Part shown: positions 43,523 through 51,519 of the stretch, piece by piece
How the letters are laid out: every line of letters begins with the position of its first letter
How positions within the stretch are numbered: position 1 is the first letter of the stretch
NCBI RefSeq assembly: GCF_030252345.1
Contig: NZ_CP126980.1
Span: 9,557,501-9,621,500, forward strand
Reading direction: 5' to 3'
From: Actinoplanes oblitus
GTDB lineage: Bacteria > Actinomycetota > Actinomycetes > Mycobacteriales > Micromonosporaceae
Length of the DNA stretch: 64,000 nt
Position numbers and translations under genes: made by a program
The notes under the pieces: generated by a model
Seen by the model: the letters and a program-made list of their open reading frames with translations, nothing else
Database searches by the model: none
Told to the model about the DNA's origin: nothing

Positions 43523-45587
43523 GGAGGCGGACGCGCCGGCCGCCGAGGAGTCCGGCGGGAGTTCCGCCGACGACACCGGTGGGCAACGGAACGGCAAGGT
43601 CGCCGAGCCCGGGGACACGAAGAAGATGGCCGACGTCTTCAACGTCTTCCTGGGCGCGGTCGAGGCCGGGACGATCGGCCAGCAACACGGGCCCGCACAG
43701 CGACGGACGCGACTCCGATCGGCGACCGGCAAGATCGACGACGACGAGGTGCGTACCGATACCGAGTTCTTCTGCCGGCCGGAGAGCTTCGACGAGGCGT
43801 TGAAGCGGTTGTCCGCCGATCACGTCGTGGCGATCCGCGGTGCGATGGGGATCGGCAAACGCACCGGTGCGATCAACCTGCTGCGTGCGGTCACCACCGG
43901 ACAGCTGGTCATCATGTCCTCGGTCAGCGACCTGAAGGAGCTGGCCTCTCTCAACTACGTGAAGGGGCACGGCTACCTGATCGTCGACCGGGTCGACGGG
44001 CGGGCCGGTGGCGACATCGACTTCCAGTGGCGCACCGTCCGTGATCAGGTACGCAAGGCCGGCGCGCACCTCGTCGTCACGACCGTCACCACCGCCTCGG
44101 CCCAGATCGACTCGGTCGGCCACATCGACTGGAGCCGGCCCGACGTCCGGACGGTGAGCCGCGCGCACCTGGTCGATCGGGACGTCCCGGACGAGATGCT
44201 CGACGTGATCGCCGGGCATTTCGACGCCGAGTGCTCGATGGCCGACGTCATCGCGACACTGCGCGCCATCCGCAAGGGCGTCGAGCCCGAGGTGGCGCTG
44301 GACAAGCTCACCGAGACCTCGGCCCGCCGGGTCGGCGAGTGGTTCGAGGCGCACCGGACCGACCAGTCGGCGATCCTCGACGTGGCGACCGTGGCGTTCC
44401 TCGGCGCCGTCATCTACCGCGACTTCGACTCGCTGCGCCTCGGCCTGGAGGCGTGCCTCAAGGAGCACGGCGCGATAGCGCCACCGGCGGCCAAGAGCAA
44501 GAAGACCGACGAGAACGGCGGCCAGCTGCTCGACCGCCGCAGCCGGCTGCACAGCGACGAGGGGCTGGTCTGCGAGCGCCGGATCGCCGGTCCGACGAGC
44601 GACCGGCGCGTCCTGGTCTTCCGCAACGACACCTACCGGCGGCACGTGCTCGCCGAGCTCACCCGCCGGTACGAGACACCGTTCTGGAACGCCATCGCGC
44701 AGTGGCTGCACAGCCTGGTCCTGAACCAGCCGGACGCGGAGGTCGCGATCGGCCTGGCCGAACTCGCCGCCTGGGACTTCGACGAGGTCGAGCTCGCCTA
44801 TCTGATCCCGTGGTCGAAGGGTGAGATCTACACGGCCGGCCAGACGACAGCGGTCTTCGTGCTGTGGGCGATGTGCTTCCGGGACGAGACGCAGCCGACC
44901 GCCCTCAAGGTCGCCAAGCAGTGGGCCAACCACGGCGACCCGAGCCAGCGCTGGGCGGCAGCCATGGCGTACAGCGGAATCCTCGGCGCCTGCGATCCGG
45001 CGCAGTCGATCCGTCAGCTGTGGCAGCTGATCTTCAGCTCGGGTCAGGGGTTCGACGAGGCCTGCTACGCGATGGCGGTGCTGTTCGGGACGCTGCTGGA
45101 GACCGGGAGCGCCGGGAAGGTGCTGACCACGCTGGACGAGCAGCTGCGCCGCCCGCCGCGCCGCCCGGCCGACCGGCGCATCACGATGTGCGCCCGGCAG
45201 GTCCTGGTCGAGGTCCTGGTCATGCGGCAGAACCGGCAACAGGTCCCGGCGACCTTCCACTACCTGGTCAAGTACCCGAAGCGGCTGCCTCTGGTGGCTC
45301 GGCTCTGGGCCGAGGGGATCTGCCACCGGCCGCACCGCCAGGTGGTCCTGCAGGCGCTCTGGCACGGCCTCAACCGGCTCCGGCACATCACCGACGATCC
45401 GATCACCTTCGCGAACGCGCTGGGTGAGGCACTGGTCTCGGCGCTGCCGCCGACCGAGATCGGCTCCTTCTACGAGCACCTGCGGATCGTGGACAGCCGG
45501 TCGGCGAACCGTACCAAGCCCATCAGTTCCCCCGCCCGGATCCTGCTCCAGGTGATCGGACGGCATTACCGCCGCAAGGCGAGTTGA
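43515..45587 (+). CDS. P-loop NTPase (STAND-like) with C-terminal helical repeats
   Basis: The 690-residue protein starts with a disordered acidic tail and FNVFLGAVEAGTIGQQHG (about 42-59). An NTPase follows with Walker A GAMGIGKRT (109-117) and Walker B GYLIVDRV (D158). The C-terminal half is helical, resembling TPR/HEAT-like repeats (for example RWAAAMAYSGILGACD). It overlaps the cyclase-like gene by eight bases. It could be a sensor or signal-transducing ATPase of a conflict system. I do not recognise an exact family. No transmembrane segment is seen. Confidence 0.7.
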   Translation: MAEEADAPAAEESGGSSADDTGGQRNGKVAEPGDTKKMADVFNVFLGAVEAGTIGQQHGPAQRRTRLRSATGKIDDDEVRTDTEFFCRPESFDEALKRLSADHVVAIRGAMGIGKRTGAINLLRAVTTGQLVIMSSVSDLKELASLNYVKGHGYLIVDRVDGRAGGDIDFQWRTVRDQVRKAGAHLVVTTVTTASAQIDSVGHIDWSRPDVRTVSRAHLVDRDVPDEMLDVIAGHFDAECSMADVIATLRAIRKGVEPEVALDKLTETSARRVGEWFEAHRTDQSAILDVATVAFLGAVIYRDFDSLRLGLEACLKEHGAIAPPAAKSKKTDENGGQLLDRRSRLHSDEGLVCERRIAGPTSDRRVLVFRNDTYRRHVLAELTRRYETPFWNAIAQWLHSLVLNQPDAEVAIGLAELAAWDFDEVELAYLIPWSKGEIYTAGQTTAVFVLWAMCFRDETQPTALKVAKQWANHGDPSQRWAAAMAYSGILGACDPAQSIRQLWQLIFSSGQGFDEACYAMAVLFGTLLETGSAGKVLTTLDEQLRRPPRRPADRRITMCARQVLVEVLVMRQNRQQVPATFHYLVKYPKRLPLVARLWAEGICHRPHRQVVLQALWHGLNRLRHITDDPITFANALGEALVSALPPTEIGSFYEHLRIVDSRSANRTKPISSPARILLQVIGRHYRRKAS

Positions 45588-45596
45588 GAGGTGACG

Positions 45597-46976
45597 ATGT
45601 CCGCCTATCCGCTGGTCCGCAGCGTATCCCTGAACGACGCGCAGAAGGGCGGTCTCTTCGGGCTGGGCAAGAAGCGCCGGGTGGCGGCCGACCTGCCCAA
45701 AGCCGATCCCCACGAGGTGTGGGTGTACCGGGTCGAGGGCCGCCATGTGGTGAACCGCGGCGAACTGGCGCTCGACGACGACGACGTGGTCCGCGCCGAC
45801 AGCGTCAGCCTCGTCAACGTGGGCCGGGACGTCCCGGTCACCGTCGAGCTGCGGCTTCCGTCGGCCGAGGCCAGCGACTTCACCGTCCGGGTCACGTTCG
45901 CCTGCACCGTCACGGACGCCGCCCGGGTCGTCCGCGAGGACATCAAGGCGGCGCCGGCCGTGCTCGCGTACCTGCGGCGGGACAGCAAGCTGGGTCATCT
46001 CGCGCTGAACTACCGGATGAGTGACCTGAACGCGCTGCGCCGCGACGCCACGGCGCGGATCCGGGCGTACACCGAGGTCAAGGCGCCGGAGATCAACGGC
46101 TTGGACGTACGGTTCGTCGGGATCGAGGTGCTGACCCCGCAGGAGCTCGGCGCCTTCGAGCAGAAGCGGCGCGAAGCCGAGGCGTCCTACCTGCTCCAGC
46201 GCCAGCAGGCCGGGCACCATCACAGCGCGGAGATCGAGGACGAGATCCACGCCCAGGGCATGGCGGGACGCCGTCGTGGCGCCCGGTACGTCACCGAGCA
46301 GGAGGATCAGGAGCACGGCATCTCGCAGCAGCACCGCGAGCAGCGTGCCCGGCACCGGATGACCGCCGAGGACCTCGACTTCGTCCGCCACCAGGCCGAC
46401 CTCACCTATCAGTCGGTCGGCTCCGACCCGATCCGGGCGTCGCTGCTCGCCGAGGCCAAGGGCCAGGGCGACATGCGGGGGTTCGCCGAGAGCCAGGCCG
46501 CCGCCGACCGCGACCGGGTCGAATACCAGCGCAAGCAGTTCGCGCTGGACCGCGACGACGACCGGCAGGCCATCGAGTGGGCACGCCAGCAGCGTGCCCA
46601 GCAGGAGGCCGCCGACCGCGCCGAACGTCTCGAGGACAAGCGCGAGGACCGCAAGGACGCCCGGGACCAGCGTCGCGAGCAGCGCGAGGACGACCAGAAG
46701 AAGCTGGAGCTGCAGTTGGACGTACTGCGCGAGCTGGCGAAACACGGCCACCTCGACATGATCAATGTGCAGGTCGACAAGCTGGTCGCCGACATCTCCG
46801 GCGGCACGGTCTCCGCGGTGGCCACGGTGAACTACGACGAGTTGCCACCCAGCACGCCGGCTACTTCGCTGCGGGCAGCCGGCGAGGACACCGACACCGA
46901 CACCGATCAGGACGACGCGGCGGTGCACCTGCCGAACCTCGACAACACCGAGGGGGATGACGACGATGGTCGCTGA
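45597..46976 (+). CDS. SPFH-like protein with long coiled coil
   Basis: The 459-residue protein has an N-terminal beta-rich domain (about 1-175, with VTFACTVTDAARVV and VRFVGIEVLTPQEL), reminiscent of SPFH/band-7 proteins. A highly charged helical coiled-coil stretch (about 180-400, rich in R, E, Q, D) and an acidic, disordered tail (DTDTDTDQDD) follow. The ATG at 45597 has AGGTG upstream. A GTG six bases earlier is less likely. It is between the NTPase and the DUF4407 gene, and the DUF4407 start overlaps its end. It is probably a membrane-peripheral scaffold. Confidence 0.7.
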   Translation: MSAYPLVRSVSLNDAQKGGLFGLGKKRRVAADLPKADPHEVWVYRVEGRHVVNRGELALDDDDVVRADSVSLVNVGRDVPVTVELRLPSAEASDFTVRVTFACTVTDAARVVREDIKAAPAVLAYLRRDSKLGHLALNYRMSDLNALRRDATARIRAYTEVKAPEINGLDVRFVGIEVLTPQELGAFEQKRREAEASYLLQRQQAGHHHSAEIEDEIHAQGMAGRRRGARYVTEQEDQEHGISQQHREQRARHRMTAEDLDFVRHQADLTYQSVGSDPIRASLLAEAKGQGDMRGFAESQAAADRDRVEYQRKQFALDRDDDRQAIEWARQQRAQQEAADRAERLEDKREDRKDARDQRREQREDDQKKLELQLDVLRELAKHGHLDMINVQVDKLVADISGGTVSAVATVNYDELPPSTPATSLRAAGEDTDTDTDQDDAAVHLPNLDNTEGDDDDGR

Positions 46977-48318
46977 CATCACTGTCGACCTGTCCCGGCC
47001 GCGCGGCACCGAGCCGCCTGCCGGGCGGGCGGCCGTACCGCTGCGGGAGGCGCTGTACCGGCGCCCGGAAGCGCCCGACACCACCACGATCTCGCTGCTC
47101 GCGCGGCGGCTGATCGGCGTCCGTGAGCAGATCCTCTCCTGGGTGCCGGAGGAACGCCCGCGCTACACCCGGCTCGGCCTGATCGTGGTCAACACGGCGC
47201 TGATGGCGGCGATCTCGCTGTGGACGGCACTCACCCGCGTGGTCGACGTGCCGTGGCCGCTGGTGATCCCGGTGGCGGTCTTCTGGGGTCTGCTCGTGCT
47301 CACCATCGACAGCTGGATGGTGTCGAGCAGTCACGGCGCGCTCGGCGCCGGCCGGTGGTTCATGTTCGTCCCCCGGTTGATCATGGCGGTGCTGCTGGGC
47401 TGCGTGATCGCCGAGCCGCTCGTCCTCTGGATCTTCCATCCCGCGATCCACACCGACGTCGAGCACCACCGGCAGGAGGTGACCGGTACGGAGCGGGGCC
47501 GGTGGACCAGATGCAACCCGGTGGACGGCACCGTCACGGCCGGCCTCGCCGGGTGCGAGCAGCACCAGCTGGCCCTCCAGGGTCCGGCCGGCACCCAGGG
47601 AAAGGTCGCGTCACTCACCGCCCAGCGCACCGAGCTCGGCAAGGAGTACGCCCGGCTCTCCGCCGAACTCACCGCCAAGCAGGAGCTCGCGCAGGCCGAG
47701 TGCACCGGCAACAAGATCGCCGGCGGATCCACCTCGCAACGCCGGGGCAACGGCCCGCTGTGCAAGCAGGCCTGGCGGGTCGCCGACGACTTCGAGGCAC
47801 AGAACGATCTCCCGGGGCGGCAACGGAAGATCGCTTCACTGGACCAGCAGATCGAGGCGCTGAGCCTCCGGCTCGGTGACTCACGTCAGACGTACGCGCA
47901 GGCCATCGAGAAGGGCATCGACGCGAAGGTCGAGCAGTTCGAGGGCCAGTTCGGAAAGATCGACATCATCGACGAGGCGCAGGGGCTGGAGCGCCTGTCC
48001 GAGCGCAGCGGTTTCGTCTGGTCGGCCCAGTGGCTGGTACGCATCCTGCTGATCGTGGTGGACAGCCTCCCGGTGCTCGCCAAGATGCTCAGCGGCTGCA
48101 CCTCGTACGACCGGCTGGTGAACCGGCAGCTCCGCACCGGGCAGAGCTTCCACGGGCTCAGCCTGGATTACGCCGAGCACCAGGAGAAGGCGTCGATCAA
48201 GACGGCGACGGACCGGGTCGACACGCAGAGCCGCCTCGTGCGCGAGCAGCACGACGAGGACCTGGACGCCGAGATCGACCGCCGGGCGAAACGGTACGCC
48301 GACGAGATGCGCGACTGA
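46957..48318 (+). CDS. DUF4407 membrane protein
   Basis: The 453-residue protein fits DUF4407. After a cytoplasmic start, hydrophobic helices lie near residues 70-90, 95-118 and 130-150. A long extracytoplasmic helical domain (about 155-350, with cysteines in RCNPVDG, AGCEQHQ, AECTGNK and PLCKQ) follows, then a membrane helix (WLVRILLIVVDSLPVLAKML) and a charged cytoplasmic C-terminus. The start overlaps the SPFH-like gene by 20 bases; a second ATG at 46966 is possible. DUF4407 function is unknown. It is the last gene of the cyclase-like operon. Confidence 0.82.
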   Translation: MTTMVADITVDLSRPRGTEPPAGRAAVPLREALYRRPEAPDTTTISLLARRLIGVREQILSWVPEERPRYTRLGLIVVNTALMAAISLWTALTRVVDVPWPLVIPVAVFWGLLVLTIDSWMVSSSHGALGAGRWFMFVPRLIMAVLLGCVIAEPLVLWIFHPAIHTDVEHHRQEVTGTERGRWTRCNPVDGTVTAGLAGCEQHQLALQGPAGTQGKVASLTAQRTELGKEYARLSAELTAKQELAQAECTGNKIAGGSTSQRRGNGPLCKQAWRVADDFEAQNDLPGRQRKIASLDQQIEALSLRLGDSRQTYAQAIEKGIDAKVEQFEGQFGKIDIIDEAQGLERLSERSGFVWSAQWLVRILLIVVDSLPVLAKMLSGCTSYDRLVNRQLRTGQSFHGLSLDYAEHQEKASIKTATDRVDTQSRLVREQHDEDLDAEIDRRAKRYADEMRD

Positions 48319-49014
48319 TCAGGCGCTGCTCACGCCGTCCCGGGCGGCGGCGAGCCGCTCCGGATCCTTGATCCGCACCCATCGGTAGCCGTTCTCGATC
48401 AGCCCCCGGTCGCGCAGGGTCCGCAGGGAACGCTGAACGGTGTCCGGCGAGGCGGCGCCGGCGAGCGCGGCCAGCTCGGCCTGGTTGAACCAGTTGGGCA
48501 GGAGGACCGATCCGTCCTCCTGCCCGTCGCCGCAGATGGCGATCAGGTCCAGGATCACCCCGATGAGCCGGCCGAGCACCGGACGGGTGGCGGCCTCGAC
48601 CCGGCGCCGGTTCGCGAGCCGGAGTTGCTCCACGACGAGGGCGCTGAGCAGCTGTTCCGCAGGTGGGTGGGCCTTGAGGAAGGCACGCAGCGTCTCGGGC
48701 AGGATGAACCGCGCCACGATCGGGGTGCAGGCGATCACCGTGGCCGACCGCGGCTGCCCGCTCATCGCGGCCAGGTCACCGACCGGGTCGCCGGCCCCGC
48801 GTACGGCCAGCAGCACCGCGTGCGGCCCGTGCGACGCGGTGACCTTGACGAACCCGCTCAACAGGAGCAGCGTCTCGCGGCTGGCGGCACCCTCGCGGAA
48901 CAACACGTCACCGCTCCGGTAGTGCCGCTCGGCGCCGAGGCCGAGCATCTCGGCGCGGGCCCGCGGTGGCAGGCGGGCGAGCAGGGTCGCCGGACGCCAC
49001 CCGTCAACCGTCAT
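48319..49014 (-). CDS. Crp/Fnr-family regulator with cyclic-nucleotide domain
   Basis: The 231-residue regulator has a cNMP-binding beta-barrel (about 20-110) whose phosphate-binding segment reads VGDLAAMSGQPRSATV, close to the G-E-L/R-S-A pattern of cAMP binders. A long dimerisation helix and a winged helix (NQAELAALAGAASPDTVQRSLRTL) follow. Its stop abuts the stop of the DUF4407 gene with no gap. With a nucleotidyl cyclase-like gene in the next operon, it may sense the same signal. That link is positional only. Confidence 0.88.
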   Translation of the reverse strand: MTVDGWRPATLLARLPPRARAEMLGLGAERHYRSGDVLFREGAASRETLLLLSGFVKVTASHGPHAVLLAVRGAGDPVGDLAAMSGQPRSATVIACTPIVARFILPETLRAFLKAHPPAEQLLSALVVEQLRLANRRRVEAATRPVLGRLIGVILDLIAICGDGQEDGSVLLPNWFNQAELAALAGAASPDTVQRSLRTLRDRGLIENGYRWVRIKDPERLAAARDGVSSA

Positions 49015-49136
49015 GCCGCACCCCCTGACGGCCAGAATTCATCGAGGGCCGGACGACCGCAACACCGGGCCGACCGGATCCACCTCGAGTGTCCCCCGGC
49101 TCTCGCCAGTGGCAGCTGCTGCCCCACTCGGCCGGA

Positions 49137-49415
49137 TCAGTGACCCGGGGTGATCCCTCGGGTCCGTCCAGCGTGGATGTGCTGGTTCCCTCGTTCGAGG
49201 GCCGCGTCGATCATCACGGTGAAGGGGTTGCGCAGCCGGTGCATCGCCTTCTCGTCACAGGCCGACGCATGCCGTACCGGAATGTGATCTTCCGTGGTGG
49301 GCGGAGCGAGAAACGGTGTCACCCGGTCCCCGGCGATGACGGCGGCCGGCCGCGCGAACGGCGGAATTCCGGCGAGGGTTCCGGGCACGCGCGGTGCCGT
49401 GGCAATAGTGGTCAT
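49137..49415 (-). CDS. hypothetical protein downstream of the cold-shock gene
   Basis: The 92-residue protein (MTTIATAPRVPGTLAG ... GRTRGITPGH) has no recognisable domain, signal peptide or membrane helix. The ATG at 49415 follows GAAGGAATCC, a good ribosome site. A terminator hairpin (49487-49524) lies between it and the cold-shock gene upstream, so it probably has its own promoter. It is proline-rich near the start and charged near the end. Confidence 0.5.
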   Translation of the reverse strand: MTTIATAPRVPGTLAGIPPFARPAAVIAGDRVTPFLAPPTTEDHIPVRHASACDEKAMHRLRNPFTVMIDAALERGNQHIHAGRTRGITPGH

Positions 49416-49486
49416 GGATTCCTTCCGGGAACGGCCCGCGAACACATCGCAAGAATGAACCGGACCGAAATAAAGCTGGAGAATGC

Positions 49487-49524
49487 CGAACGGCGGCCCG
49501 CTGAACCAGTCGGGCCGCCGTTCG
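49487..49524 (-). terminator. terminator of the cold-shock gene
   Basis: CGAACGGCGGCCCG (49487-49500) pairs perfectly with CGGGCCGCCGTTCG (49511-49524), a 14-bp stem with a 10-base loop. On the minus strand it is followed by CTTTATTTC. It starts 12 bases past the cold-shock stop. Confidence 0.85.
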
Positions 49525-49535
49525 AAGATCGCGAA

Positions 49536-49739
49536 TCAGAGCGCGCGAATGTTTTCCGCCTGCAGGCCGCGCTGGCCCTGGGCGATGTCGAACTCCACCC
49601 GCTGATTCTCGTCGAGGCTCCGGAAGCCGCTCGCCGAGATCGCCGAGAAATGGGCGAACACGTCGGCGCCGCCGCCGTCCTGGGCGATGAAGCCGAAGCC
49701 CTTGTCACCGTTGAACCACTTCACAGTACCTGTAGTCAT
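49536..49739 (-). CDS. cold-shock protein (CspA family)
   Basis: The 67-residue protein has the cold-shock RNA-binding motifs [12 protein letters not shown] (RNP1) and DVFAHFSAI (RNP2) and should act as an RNA chaperone. The ATG at 49739 has AAGGAG upstream. The longer frame upstream would add a non-family tail. It has its own terminator. A GAGACCGC/GCGGTCTC hairpin in its leader could influence cold induction. Confidence 0.95.
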   Translation of the reverse strand: MTTGTVKWFNGDKGFGFIAQDGGGADVFAHFSAISASGFRSLDENQRVEFDIAQGQRGLQAENIRAL

Positions 49740-49762
49740 GTCTGCTCCTTCGCAGGCTGTCG

Positions 49763-49783
49763 GAGACCGCACCTCGCGGTCTC
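49763..49783 (-). promoter_or_regulatory. leader hairpin of the cold-shock mRNA
   Basis: GAGACCGC (49763-49770) and GCGGTCTC (49776-49783) pair around ACCTC, beginning 24 bases upstream of the cold-shock ATG, just before the ribosome site. It could be a thermo-responsive leader element or simply a palindrome. Confidence 0.4.
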
Positions 49784-49821
49784 GCACGCCGCCGCGTTGA
49801 TCACCCGCGTCGGAACCGACA

Positions 49822-49867
49822 CGAAAAACGAAAAGCGCCTGGACGGATCACAAGATCCATCAGGCGC
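49822..49867 (-). terminator. terminator of the hydrolase-RidA transcript
   Basis: A hairpin with GCGCCTG (49835-49841) and CAGGCGC (49861-49867), plus an inner GGATC/GATCC pair, is followed on the minus strand by TTTTCGTTTTT. It lies about 300 bases after the hydrolase stop. Nothing supporting a gene is seen between 49868 and 50172, apart from low-confidence frames. Confidence 0.75.
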
Positions 49868-50172
49868 CGAAAACGTCTACGGAAATCAAAACTGCAACTC
49901 GGCAACAGTAGCACAGAAATTCGCGGCCGCCTCCCGAAATTCTCCCGAGATCCAGCTCGGCGGTTTTGGGCCGCTCGGACGGCCGGATAAATGTTGCCCC
50001 GGGGCCGGAATTCGTTCGGCCCGCGGACCGCTGCGCGAGGCCCGTTCCGGTAACTCTCGTGGAGCCGGCCTCCCGGTGTGGCCGTGGCCCGTTTCCACAG
50101 GCCACGGCCTCCATCCCGCTCCGGATGACCTCGGTGCGGCGCCGCCCCCTCACCGGCACCGCACCGGGGACG

Positions 50173-50877
50173 TCAGACGATCGCGGCAGCGGCCCGCAGG
50201 ATGACTTCGGCGACCGCGGCGGGCTCGGAGGCGGGGATGGCATGCGAGGCGCCGGGCAGTTCCACCTGTTCGCGGGCGCCGGCCCGCTCGGCCATGAAGC
50301 GGTGCGCCGCCAGCGGGATGTTGTAGTCGAGCTCGGGATACACGAACCAGGACGGCACTGTCTTCCAGGCCGGCTCGCCGGACCCCTCGTTGAGCGCCGC
50401 GGTGTTCAGCGGGCGCTGCGCGACGGCGTCGAGGGCCGCCCGCTCGGCAGGTACGTCGGCGATGAACTGCCGGTGGTACTTGTCCTGCCGGATGTACAGG
50501 TCGACGGTGCCGTCCGGCAGGGGCACCTCGGTGAGGGTCTCGCCGAGGGTTCCGCCGGGGAACTTGCCGGACAGTTCGCCGATGCTCTCGCCCACCTCGG
50601 GTGCGAAGGCGGCGACGAACACGAGTGCCTTGACGTGGTCATGGCCGACGGCGGCGTTGGACATGACCGCACCGCCGTAGGAGTGGCCGGCGAGCACTAC
50701 CGGCCCGTCGATGGTGGCCAGGATGCTGGAGACGACGGCGGCGTCACCGGACAGGCTGCGCAGCGGGTTGGGTGCGGCGATCACCCGGTAGCCGTCGGTG
50801 AGCAGCCGCTGGGTCACCTCGGTCCAGCTGGCCGACTCGGCGAACGCGCCGTGGACGAGGACGATGGTGGGTTTCAT
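50173..50877 (-). CDS. alpha/beta hydrolase
   Basis: The 234-residue cytoplasmic enzyme has VLVHGAFAESASW near the start (oxyanion turn), nucleophile S66 in GHSYGG, and a histidine in GASHAIP. The pattern resembles small esterase-like hydrolases often annotated as haloalkane or ester hydrolases. The ATG at 50877 follows GAAGGG. It lies after a RidA-family gene and is probably cotranscribed with it. Substrate unknown. Confidence 0.9.
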   Translation of the reverse strand: MKPTIVLVHGAFAESASWTEVTQRLLTDGYRVIAAPNPLRSLSGDAAVVSSILATIDGPVVLAGHSYGGAVMSNAAVGHDHVKALVFVAAFAPEVGESIGELSGKFPGGTLGETLTEVPLPDGTVDLYIRQDKYHRQFIADVPAERAALDAVAQRPLNTAALNEGSGEPAWKTVPSWFVYPELDYNIPLAAHRFMAERAGAREQVELPGASHAIPASEPAAVAEVILRAAAAIV

Positions 50878-50926
50878 GGCAGAGCCCTTCAGCGGATGGC
50901 GAGAACTGTGAACGGGAGCTGGGTGG

Positions 50927-51388
50927 TCAGGCCGCGATCTCCACCTGGAGTTCCACCTCGACCGGGCTGTCCAGTGGCAGCACCGCCAGGCCGACGGCGG
51001 AGCGGGCATGGATCCCGGCCGGGCCGAAGACGTCGTGCAGGAAGGTGGAGGCGCCATTGAGGACCTGGGCCTGACCGGTGAAGGACGGCAGCGAGGCGAC
51101 GAACCCGGTCACCTTGACGATGCGTACCACCGCCTCGATGCCGACCAGCGCGTCCACCGCCGCGAGGGCGTTCAGTGCGGCGGTGCGTGCCAGGTCGGCT
51201 GCCTGGTCGACGTCGACACTGTCGCCGACCTTGCCGGTGACCGGCAGCGTGCCGCCGACGAAGGGCAGCTGGCCGGAGGTGAAGACGTACGAGCCGGAGC
51301 GCACCGCCGGCGCGTAGCCGCCGACGGGCGTGGCGACATGCGGCAACGTGATGCCCAACTCGATGAGCCGGTTGTTCCAGTTCCCCAT
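50927..51388 (-). CDS. RidA-family protein
   Basis: The 153-residue protein fits the YjgF/YER057c/RidA family: GYAPAVRSGSYVFTSGQLPF near the start, ALNALAAVDALVGIEAVVRIVKVTGFVAS in the middle, and ARSAVGLAVLPLDSPVEVE with the arginine that binds substrate carboxylate. RidA enzymes remove reactive enamines or imines. The ATG at 51388 is the first family-like start. The alpha/beta hydrolase follows 49 bases later. Confidence 0.93.
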   Translation of the reverse strand: MGNWNNRLIELGITLPHVATPVGGYAPAVRSGSYVFTSGQLPFVGGTLPVTGKVGDSVDVDQAADLARTAALNALAAVDALVGIEAVVRIVKVTGFVASLPSFTGQAQVLNGASTFLHDVFGPAGIHARSAVGLAVLPLDSPVEVELQVEIAA

Positions 51389-51519
51389 GATGTGTGCCTC
51401 TCCTGTCGCGGCCGGGCCGGCTCCTGCTGCGCCCGTACTCGATCTCACCCGGGCCGGGCGCCGCGGAACACGCGGAAACGCACGCAGAAGTACTTCCGCG
51501 TGTGCGGGCGCGGTGACGG

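Noticed and set aside
49860..50243. A 127-codon minus-strand frame between the cold-shock and hydrolase genes
   Set aside because: It overlaps the end of the hydrolase gene and the terminator hairpin, and is proline/serine-rich with no recognisable domain.
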